From Funneliformis mosseae (Eukaryota > Glomeromycota > Glomeromycetes > Glomerales > Glomeraceae), in NCBI GenBank assembly GCA_910592005.1, contig CAJVPP010000589.1, positions 1 to 29,339 on the forward strand: a stretch of DNA of 29,339 nt. Reading direction: 5' to 3'. The notes beneath the pieces are model-generated. The model was not told the DNA's origin. It did no database searches and saw only the letters and a list, made by a program, of their open reading frames with translations. The first letter of the stretch is position 1. The number at the start of each line of letters is the position of its first letter. Both the position numbers and the translations under genes were made by a program. Positions 20,964 through 29,339 of this stretch are shown one piece after another.

Positions 20964-21864
20964 ATAATAATAAAAATAAAATAAATAATAAATAAAATAA
21001 AATAAAAAATAATAAAAATATAGAGTCTACAAGCCCTGAAAATAAAAAGATCTTATCTTCACATCGTTTTCGAAATCAGGCTTACCTAGTTTGCCTTGGC
21101 AATATAAATATACATGCAAGCTTATATGTCATTTATCTAAGTCCAGCGAAGGCATTTTTTTTTTTTGATTTAATGAACAATAATTAAATCCACATGTTTC
21201 ATATATTAAATTTAGACTTGAAGGTTCCAGATAATTAAAAGAAGTTAATCATGTATAAAAAACGATACAATGAGTGACGATTTAGTCAATAATTTTCAAT
21301 CAATTAAAAAAACCTTTATATTTTGTGACACCAGATTTTAATAGAAAGTGGAAAATATAATCCGATGCAACAACAGTCAATTTTTTCCAAAAAGGGTAAT
21401 TTAAAATGAATCACCAATCTAAAGGTTCCATGTTTACATAAATATGACATCTCCGATGTGTTTTGGGTTAAAATATCTGCAAAAATAAATCATTTTTTCG
21501 AAAATAAAGCTGCTCGCATTTTATTCTACCCAAATGTAAAATGTATTGGTCCAATTACCCAATTACAGTAATAATAAATTAATCTTATTGTATGTATTAT
21601 CTGATTGGTTGTCAACTGTCAGCGTAACCAATATGATATAAACTGATGAAAAATAAACGTAAAACACAAATAATTGTGATGACCAATTTGTTTAAGACTT
21701 TCCCTTACACATGTATCACCAAAATAAATATTCTTGGCTTTTTTTTTACCATTTAAAGTTAAAAATAGATTTTTATTTTTTATTTGTTTTGGGGGGATGA
21801 CCAAGGTTAAATGGAATTTATTTATTAAATTTATTATTAAATTAAATTGTACACCTTCCCGCGT
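20741..21864. other. Intergenic region, promoter of the 1078-aa gene
   Basis: The 5' flank of the seven-exon gene, 1.1 kb up to the stop of the crotonase-family gene. It has a T/A tract at 20930-21020 and TATAAATATA near 21104. I find no RNA gene. Short frames at 21619-21925 are not gene-like. Confidence 0.45.
20930..21020. repeat. Poly(T)/poly(A) junction and AAT/AAAT microsatellite
   Basis: A run of T meets a run of more than 20 A (interrupted only at the turn), followed by AATAATAAAAATAAAATAAA-type low complexity. The T-A junction could form a hairpin. It sits about 200 bp upstream of the start codon of the 1078-aa gene. Confidence 0.85.
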
Positions 21865-22671
21865 CTACAATTTTGATTTATACCAGTCAGGTTTTTGTTT
21901 CATCCGATATGTTTTAATTCCATAAATAGCTTCTTCAGAATTCATCATTTCTAAAAACATTTCTTTAATAAAGTTCCGTTTTTTATTATGAATCTCGGTA
22001 TCATTAAGGACATGGACTAATTTTTTAATTTTCCCCATGGCTTTAGGTGCGCTGCTTAGCAACATTTTAATATACTCTCCAACCTTTTCATTCAATTCGT
22101 TGTCATCACCCGCCAACATACTAATAAATCCATCCTCCTGTGCTTGTTTCGCTGAAATCCTTTCTCCCGTTAACATATACTGTCTGGTTTTAAAAGGTCC
22201 TAATTCGGCCACAATAAATTGTGAAATAATAGCAGGTATTAACCCCCTTTTGATTTCGCTAAAACAAAAATATACTTTATCTTCATTACATATCCTTATA
22301 TCTGTCACAAACACCAATCCTATACCACCTCCTAATGCTGGTCCATTTATTTTGGATATGACGGTTTTAGTTGATGATTTTATTGTTTCATAAAATAACG
22401 TCCCTATTTCATAGGATCTTTCTATTGAATCAATTTCATCCTTGTTGTTAGAACTGGATTCTGTTTGTTGTAAATCCATTCCTGTACAAAAATATTTCCC
22501 TTTTCCTGTTATAACTATTATGCTAATTAAAGGATTGGTTTCTAACTCTTGAAAAATTGAAAGGAATTCGTTTATCATTGAAATTGTTAATGAATTACCA
22601 TGTTTTGGTCTATTTAATGATATTGTGGCTACTGGATTATTAAGTTCTAAAAGAACCTCCTTTGAACTCAT
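21865..22671 (-). CDS. Enoyl-CoA hydratase/isomerase family protein, likely peroxisomal, 268 aa
   Basis: One uninterrupted exon of usual crotonase-fold length. Motifs: SLNRPKHGNSL near the N-terminus (about 18-28); FCTGMDL (61-67) and GPALGGG (110-116), which form the CoA-thioester oxyanion hole; FSEIKRGLIPA (137-147) with Glu139 at the place of the second catalytic Glu of rat hydratase; LTGERISAKQA later. The first catalytic Glu position (GGGxE in classical hydratases) is Gly here (GGGIG). That, with the GLIPAIIS pattern, recalls methylglutaconyl-CoA hydratase-like or enoyl-CoA isomerase members rather than a standard hydratase. The protein ends in Lys-Ser-Lys-Leu; a terminal SKL is the canonical type-1 peroxisome signal. 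It probably acts on enoyl-CoA intermediates in fatty-acid or branched-chain breakdown; the exact reaction is not settled by the sequence. Confidence 0.93.
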   Translation of the reverse strand: MSSKEVLLELNNPVATISLNRPKHGNSLTISMINEFLSIFQELETNPLISIIVITGKGKYFCTGMDLQQTESSSNNKDEIDSIERSYEIGTLFYETIKSSTKTVISKINGPALGGGIGLVFVTDIRICNEDKVYFCFSEIKRGLIPAIISQFIVAELGPFKTRQYMLTGERISAKQAQEDGFISMLAGDDNELNEKVGEYIKMLLSSAPKAMGKIKKLVHVLNDTEIHNKKRNFIKEMFLEMMNSEEAIYGIKTYRMKQKPDWYKSKL

Positions 22672-22944
22672 GATTATTTTACCAAAAAAAAAAAAGAAAG
22701 AAACGGTTAAAAAAAATCAGGTGTCCTTACTAAATTTAGAGATTTTCCTTGGTGATCGCCATTGTTGTGGCTTAGACGAGATAAAAAAATTTTTTTTATT
22801 GTCATTAATTTTGCGCGTTATTATGTTATTATTCTTTTCAAATTGTTCTTCATTTTGATTTCTCAACATATATTGTCTTACAAAAAAAAAATTTTCATCA
22901 TAACAATGACCAGAATGATTGTACCTTTTGCCTCTACTATAAAT

Positions 22945-24576
22945 TTATTTGGTGATATCTTTCAATTGTTCAATTATCTTTTCACATTTACGTTGGGTGT
23001 TTTCAACTTCTTTAAGTACAGTCTTTACGTCTTTATCAACTCTGATCCTTTTTGATAATTGAATTAAAGATACTTCTTCGTCATTAGGCTCATAGAATCT
23101 TGGCGGTGAAGGTGAGTCTAATAATGATTGTGGTGCCAATGATTGATCCTCTAAATATTCCTCGGAGGTGTCGGTCTGTGATGTTTCATTTTCATCCAAC
23201 TTCCTCTTTAACATCTTTAATACAGGTACAAAACATTCATCTGTGAGATCGGTCGATGTAATATCACTATCTGCGACGACATCATCGCCAAATATTCCTT
23301 CCATCTCTTCAAAAAAATCAAAGTCCATAGGTTCAACTCCTGTTTTCATACATTCATGTACCGAATTATAATCGGCAACCAATCGAGCCCACCTTTTATT
23401 ATAATTTATTGTGTCATCAGAATGAAATGAGCTTTTAAAATTTTACAAAATCAAATGTTTATAATTCAAATACCTCAATTTAAAGGCTTTCAAGGTTCTT
23501 CCTGAATATCTTGTACAATGATCCGAGAACATATCACTCCAAATCCGTGATTTCTCAGCATTACGTTGTGCCGCCAATAATAACTTGTGTTTGGATTTAA
23601 CAGCAGTGATCAATGACCGAGTTTCCTTTCTACTCCAATTAGAACGACTTTTCTTCTTATCTTTACTACTTTCAATCTTACAACTAATATTAGGTATTGA
23701 AGATGGTGTCTCATTGTAGTCTTTTTTCTTTATGGCTTCTTCCAGATGAATGTTTAATAAAACCGGGTCTTTGAGGAAAAAAGAAAAAGAAAGAAAGTAA
23801 AAAAAAAATAAAATTTGAATGAATGAATAAAATAAATCTAAATTTTCAAATTATAAATTAAAACTTGTCTTACCGATATTTTCCTGAGTGAAAGTATTCT
23901 CATCACCTTGCGACTTAATGGTTGCACGTTGTACCTTTATACCCTCTATCTCCAATAAACTATTGTCACTTTCAAAATCTTCACTTTCAAGATTTGAATT
24001 TAGATCATCTTTAAAATCCAATTTTCTTCGACGTACATTAGTAAAAGCGGAACTATGACTCAAATGATGTGATGGCGGTGAAGAATTAAGGATTGAATGT
24101 AAATTTGAAGTAAGAGATGGTAGTTGCCTATTATCATTAAGATATGGACGTACAGGAATTGAACTCCTTAAATATTCTTGTCTGCTATTATACATTGATA
24201 TATTATCATTTGCAGACCATGTCGATACGTTATATGGTGGACCCATTGAACCGGCGATATTCTTGTTAGGTTGATAATATTCAGAATAATATGCTGGCCA
24301 ATAAGTGGTGGTATATGGTGTGTTCATCAAATCATAAGTAATTGAAGGTTTAGGTAAATAGAAATTAGGAGTTGAGGTTTTGATCTCGTGTTTTATTGAC
24401 ATTCCAAAATCATTTATTGAATCAAAAGGTTGAAAGGTTGTTTGTGCGGAAGAACTTCCACGAAGAATAGAATCCGCACTCTCATGTAAAGGAGAAGGGT
24501 TTGGTAAATTAGAAATTGATGGTAACATGAATTTTGGAGGGTTGCTTCTTTCATTTTCAGGGACCGTCTTATCCAT
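22945..24576 (-). CDS. Myb/SANT-like DNA-binding protein, 3 exons, 481 aa
   Basis: Exons 24576-23874, 23768-23474 and 23392-22945, with donors ATCG|GTAAGA and TTGAG|GTATTT and acceptors TCAAAG and ATAAAAG. The phases match, totalling 482 codons. Residues 1-234 are Ser/Pro/Asn/Tyr-rich and disordered, as in activation regions. About 278-335 is a Myb/SANT or trihelix-like domain: NWSRKETRSLITAVK, then RIWSDMFSDH, then GRTLKAFKLRW. Trp279, Trp311 and Trp334 are the regularly placed aromatic core, and the second splice junction falls one residue before the last Trp. It is followed by an acidic stretch (DFDFFEEMEGIFGDD) and a Lys/Glu-rich coiled coil at the C-terminus (about 440-481), suggesting dimerisation. 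A nuclear transcription regulator is likely; the targets are unknown. Its start is the first Met, 10 bases after a short T run. Confidence 0.87.
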
Positions 24577-25260
24577 CGCAACAAAAATGTTCTGTATAAT
24601 ATTAAATTATTATTAGGTATTAAATCTCGAAATAATAAAAAAGAGAAGTAGTTCCGACGCGATAGGTCAGTCTTTTTATACTTTAAACAAATATTTGATA
24701 TAAACAACGTGACGTTTTATTTTAAAAGAACGTGTTTTTTTATTTATATGCGATAAAACAAACAAACACAGATGATGTCGCACAAATTTCCGTTTTGAGG
24801 TCATGGGTTATTGCAAGTACAGTTAGTTTAGTTTACTCTATTATATAATATAAATATACGCGTAAAATATTTTCAAGGAAGAAGAATTATACATATCGTA
24901 TTTGGAAACAAAGCATATACTATTATATTGCCTTCTTGATCCTCGTAACGAGAAATGAGGAGTTCTTTGTTTTCATCACTCAAAATTTGCTGATCATCTA
25001 TTTTTTTTTGATGATCGAATTATGATCTTAACGATAAAGTTAAAATTCTATGATTTTATAAATCGTTTTTAACATGGGTTGCCTGAAATGTTGTTTTTCT
25101 TTAATAAACATGATGTTCTGTATGGGCATGGTTTACGAACTTGCTAGTATTCGGAAGAACGAATGATGCAATCAAGAAGCCGCATTCTTTGTTCTATCAT
25201 CAAAATTTTTGTCATATTAACCGTAATAATAGGATCATAAAGGTTAACTATTAGTTAACA
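24577..25260. promoter_or_regulatory. 5' flank of the Myb/SANT-like gene
   Basis: It contains GTGACGTTTT (24709-24718; the reverse complement AAAACGTCAC shares AAACGTCAC with the zinc-finger gene's promoter) and TACGCGTA (24857-24864). These could be CRE/ATF-like and MCB-like sites; this is an inference. No gene or RNA is visible. Base composition is more balanced than in the tract beyond 25260. Confidence 0.3.
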
Positions 25261-26688
25261 ATCTACCCATAGAACTAAAAAAAAACTGAATTATATACTC
25301 TCCTTGCAAAAATGCTAATAAATTTTTTATTAAAAGCTAGTTATTTCCTTTTATTATTATTCCAATTCTTGATTACCTTTTCCTCCTTAAATTAAATCTT
25401 TATTTTTGATTAAATTTCTCAATTAGAAATTTTTAAAATTTTATTTTTATTTTTTTGGTCTCATATTTTTAAATAATTTAATATAACAAATCTCTTATTC
25501 AGTTTTTTCTTACTATATCAATTAATAATATAGTCAATTTTCACTTTTAATTTATTTACATTTTCTATAACTTTGAAGTTTTGCATTTATATTAATTTTT
25601 ATATACAAATTTCCAATTCTCTTTTCTAAAAAATTAAGACTAATTTATATAAAATTAATATTATATTAACTTATTATATTCAAAGATTTTTATGCTAAAT
25701 CAAAAAAAAAAAACTCAAAATCAAATTTTATTAGTAATTAAAGATAATTTATAAACATCTGAGTTATACTATTAACAATAGAAGAAGTAAAGAAAATTTT
25801 GTTTGTATTATATGTCAATTTTGTAGATAATCATCTAAAATTATTGAAAAATATTTGAATTTTATAGTTTTAAATTTTATTCATTTTTCAATTACTAAAA
25901 AATGCTTACTATAAATGGTCTATTTTAATATTACTTAATATTACCTACATAATATAGATATTAATTTTCTTATAAATATTATTAGAAATAGCTTTTCATT
26001 TATAATTATTTTACAATACATTTTAGTTTTCAAGAGTTAACTTTCTATTATCTTTATAATATGAATATCATAAACTAGAATTTTTAATATTATGATATTA
26101 TGAGATAAACTATTCTAAATATGAATTTTTAATATTTTAATATTATTAAAATATTAAAGTTTTTATATATGATTGAAAGATATTTACCATTATAATTAAA
26201 TGTATTTGATTAGCATCTTTAAGCAATGTATAAAATTCATATGTATAATGTGCATATGTGCACATTAAATTTTTGTGTATACATATTATATAGCATAAAA
26301 TATATACAAATAATTAATAAAAATAGATAAATTCTATATAAAAATAGATAATTATTTATAAAAATGTAAATACTATGTAATATATGCATTAATTTTCTAC
26401 TTTTAGTATAACTTATGCACATAATTTTTGGTCTAAATTTTATACACTATCTTTAAGAGTAAAAATGAGTATTACTTACATAATCTAAATATTTACTATT
26501 TTTTATATTATCAAAAATACATATTACAAATGATTTTTTTTGTAATGTTACGATAATAGTTTTATATTTAATTGAAAGTTATTCTTTATATTAAATAATA
26601 TAATTTTTTAATAACTTTAAGAGTATATTTATATTACCTATATAATGCAAATATTATATTTATAATTTTTAATTTACTAAATAGAGTA
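25261..26688. other. AT-rich tract without recognisable gene
   Basis: Long T- and A-rich runs with short direct repeats such as AATTTTTAATATTATGATATT and AATTTTTAATATTTTAATATT near 26080-26150. No readable protein, RNA or defined element was found. Confidence 0.5.
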
Positions 26689-26690
26689 TA

Positions 26691-26849
26691 TGGAACCTTT
26701 GTAATAGAAAAGAGGGAAATGGCTAGAAAAAATAAAAAATGAGTTAATGCTAAATCTGAACATATTTTGACTTAAAAATTATATTTGGCATATAAAAGTA
26801 AAATTGATTTTTTCTGACAGTTTTCCCCCTTTCTATTGCAAAGGTCCCA
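26691..26849. mobile_element. 159-bp MITE with TA target duplication
   Basis: The ends pair almost perfectly: TGGAACCTTTGTAATAGAAA at the left, and TGGGACCTTTGCAATAGAAA read inwards from the right, continuing into a G/A-rich block. TA stands on both sides (26689-26690, 26850-26851). Short length, TA target and long inverted repeats fit a Tc1/mariner-type MITE. The interior is shared with the more diverged copy at 13900-14048. Confidence 0.85.
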
Positions 26850-27345
26850 TATTATTATTTTTAGAATAGTGCTATTTTAATAAGTTTATATTTAGTTAAA
26901 AAATATTTTTACTATAAAATTCAGTAATAAATATAAGCATTATTTAAGAATAATTTTTTTATAGTAAATAAAAATTTACTAATTTTTAGATTTTATTTCT
27001 TTAATTTTAAATGAATATTCTAATTAAAATAGGATAATGTACCTATTATTTATTTTATTATCCCTTAAACTGTAAGTATAAAATTATTTTTAAAATATTT
27101 TAAAATACTTAAAATATTTTGATATAAAATTAATAATGATAACTTTATAGCTAATCCTCATTTCTAATATAACTAAAAAAAAAATAACAGAAATAACAAC
27201 AATAATAAGTCTAACAAGACTTGCTCTTCTTCTTCAAATAACGACTAATAATAATGATTAGCAAAGAAACAGTTCTTAGAATTGTCTCAACAATCTGAGG
27301 CTTCGTCTTCAAAAAATACTCCAAAAAAATGACATATCAGCTAAT

Positions 27346-29090
27346 ATGAATATTGAAACTACTGTTCTTTCAACTAACGACAAAGGAAAAATATCTGAAA
27401 CTTTCCTATCCTTTTCAGAAGTCTCTTTAGATATCAACCAATCTTTTAATACAATTGAAAATAGTCTCAATAATAATAATAAAGTTAGTGGTATTCATCT
27501 TGAATGAGAAACAAATGCTTCCATTTATTTTATCTACTATGTTACAGAGAAATTTTTCCAATAAAAACAAATCAAAAAAAACAAAATAAAGCATGTAACA
27601 TCTTTGCATTACATTATGTATCTTTCATTAGTACTTCAATATGTACTCACCCTGACGACCTTAACAAAAAAATTGTCTGAATTGGTTTTATTTTATGCAA
27701 TAAAGCAAATAATGCAATTATTCTTAAACTTTCTAATTTGAATAATGATACATTTTTACCCTTAATCATTAAACTAACCACAAAATATATTCCTAAATTA
27801 TCGATCAGAGTTACTAAGATCTGGATCTCTACTATAAAGTCTAATTTGAGATCTATTTTCTCCTTTTTGACAAGATCATTAAATGCATTATGTTCACAAA
27901 AAACCTTTGGTAGCAAACAATCATTACGTTTAAAGATAAAATTGACATAATTACTCTCTTTAAACTAAATAGTTATTTTATTCTAAAGATCTTATTAGAG
28001 TATATTTATGCATTATATTAAATGAAGAAGTTAAAAAGAAATCGCAATTTTCCCTTAAACTTACTAACCTACCTTTAAATACTAATAAAAGATACCTAAT
28101 CTTGATCAGTAATGCGATTGAAACTATTGCATAAGTTATTTCTAAATCATGTACTAATTATCAAAATCTTCAATATGCTATATTTTACTTAAAGACAAAG
28201 AATCATGAATGCTACCAAAAATGGGAAAACTTTTTATATTGACAGAAAGAAACTTATCTAGGCAAACTTAAACTTAAAACTAAGTTTTATTTGTCAAACT
28301 CTTAGTTATCAATTGCAAAATTGCCATAAGAAAAGATTAATTTCAAGAGATTGTCAAACACAATAATTCTATCAAAAATTCTAACCTGCGTAGTTTTGTA
28401 ATTATCAAGCTTTGACGTTAAGTCTAAGCTAATGTTACCTAACAAATTACCATAAAATAATGATGATTAATCTAACAAAATTTACTAAAAATAGCTATAA
28501 TTCGATTAATACCATCATATCCGTCAACCTAAAAAAGTAGTTTTCAAAAACCTTTAGAAAATCCAATCCTTTACCTATCTATCAATCCAATAAACCTAAG
28601 AATCTAATTAATTATAAGGGTAAAGAAACATTAGATGCTAGCATCTATGTATATAGTTTTTAGACAGATGACTATGAATATGACTACCATTAACTACATA
28701 TTAACAATGGTTAACTAGAGTAATCTAATATGCTCACTAAAATTTTTAACCAACTAGAAGCCATCATTGATCAATTAGCCAAAATGGATTGTGACTTACA
28801 TTCTACTATTGAACAAGTATTAGTAGTTGAAACTGTCTTTAACATTGCTATGTTCTCACCTAATCAAACTGATTTACTTAATAAAGCTTTAAATAAAAAT
28901 GGCATAGAAATAGAAGAAAATACATACACTGTCGGTCATAACATCAAAAATAACATTGTAAAAAAATAAGTTGCTAAAATCGCCTATCTCAAAGAAGAAA
29001 ATGCTTTACTTAGAACTAACTTAAAAGATAACTTTCTCAAATTTAACAACGCAAGTCGAGCAATTGTCAATATGCAATATTTATTCTAAA
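27346..29090 (+). pseudogene. Decayed coding tract, probably a mobile-element or multicopy gene remnant
   Basis: Readable plus-strand pieces in order are: MNIETTVLSTNDKGKISETF (from 27346); HPDDLNKKIV-stop-IGFILCNKANNAIILKLSN and PLIIKLTTKYIPKLSIRV (about 27650-27810); EEVKKKSQFSLKLTNLPLN and NHECYQKWENFLY-stop-QKETYLGKLKL (about 28025-28275); IFNQLEAIIDQLAKMDCDL, NIAMFSPNQTDLLNKALNK, then KIAYLKEENALLRTNL (28740-29030), a coiled-coil-like end. Frames change at least three times and stops are frequent (TAA, TAG, TGA at likely Gln/Arg/Trp positions). The order of a folded central part and a helical C-terminus is compatible with a retroelement ORF1/gag-like or fungal multicopy protein, but I do not recognise the family. 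No reverse transcriptase motif is visible before the window ends. Confidence 0.5.
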
Positions 29091-29136
29091 CTTAACTCTA
29101 AATTAATTCTGATGCATTCATTAATATAGTTGAGAT

Positions 29137-29184
29137 TAGGGATGGGAAATTAACAGTTAATTAAGATTTGGTTAATTAACTGTA
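29137..29184. repeat. Hairpin after TAGGGATGGG, possible left end of an element
   Basis: ACAGTTAATTAA and TTAATTAACTGT form a 12-bp perfect stem around a short loop. Just before it stands TAGGGATGGGAAATTAAC, whose TAGGG fits a hAT terminus. The right end would be outside the window, so this is only a candidate. Confidence 0.35.
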
Positions 29185-29339
29185 ATATAAATTTTAATAT
29201 AAGATTTTATATAAAAAAAAATTTTTTTAATTTTTTATTTATTGTTATCACAATATTAATCGTTATCGCAATATTACTTATTAAATGGAAATTTATTATT
29301 TCAAATAGCTATATATTGATATTATTATAATAAATTTAT

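Noticed and set aside
22037..22393. 118-aa plus-strand frame opposite the crotonase gene
   Set aside because: An antisense shadow of a well-supported coding exon.

Overview
This window looks like nuclear DNA of an early-diverging fungus. The best guess is an arbuscular mycorrhizal fungus of the Rhizophagus type. The grounds are: very AT-rich DNA; short GT-AG introns that restore reading frames exactly; low-complexity, Asn/Ser/Lys-rich proteins; and large decayed-transposon tracts between gene islands. The genus is an inference; the eukaryotic gene structure is read directly.

Layout. 1-8.2 kb is a repeat compartment. It holds a decayed RING-like gene (minus strand, about 45-1502) split by a 1.1-kb hAT-like non-autonomous element (379-1476, perfect 8-bp target duplication), a second inverted-repeat element (2211-2927), a dead pogo/Tigger transposon with TA ends (3768-5730) and a 632-bp hAT-like element (5790-6421). 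8.2-9.6 kb is a four-exon gene on the minus strand with a C-terminal SAM domain; its first intron carries a GC-rich tandem duplication. 10.0-13.7 kb is a large decayed gene of unknown family that still shows recognisable introns. It is split by a second, oppositely oriented copy of the 630-bp element with a perfect 8-bp duplication.

14.7-24.6 kb is the gene island: a C2H2 zinc-finger protein (+, 469 aa, two exons); a 1078-aa protein of unknown function (-, seven exons) with duplicated PPxY modules; a crotonase-fold enoyl-CoA hydratase/isomerase ending in SKL (-, one exon); and a Myb/SANT-like protein (-, 481 aa, three exons). 24.6-29.3 kb returns to AT-rich DNA with a 159-bp TA-flanked MITE (26691-26849) and a decayed coding tract (about 27346-29090).

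The genes do not form a pathway or operon. The themes are regulation (zinc finger, Myb/SANT), scaffolding (SAM, PPxY) and peroxisomal lipid metabolism. The most striking patterns are two hAT-like non-autonomous families built to one plan, each found inserted into coding remnants. In addition, stop codons in the dead genes almost all lie one C-to-T or G-to-A step from Gln, Arg or Trp codons, as expected from cytosine-methylation deamination or a RIP-like process. Spliced models below were worked out by hand from splice sites and frame continuity.
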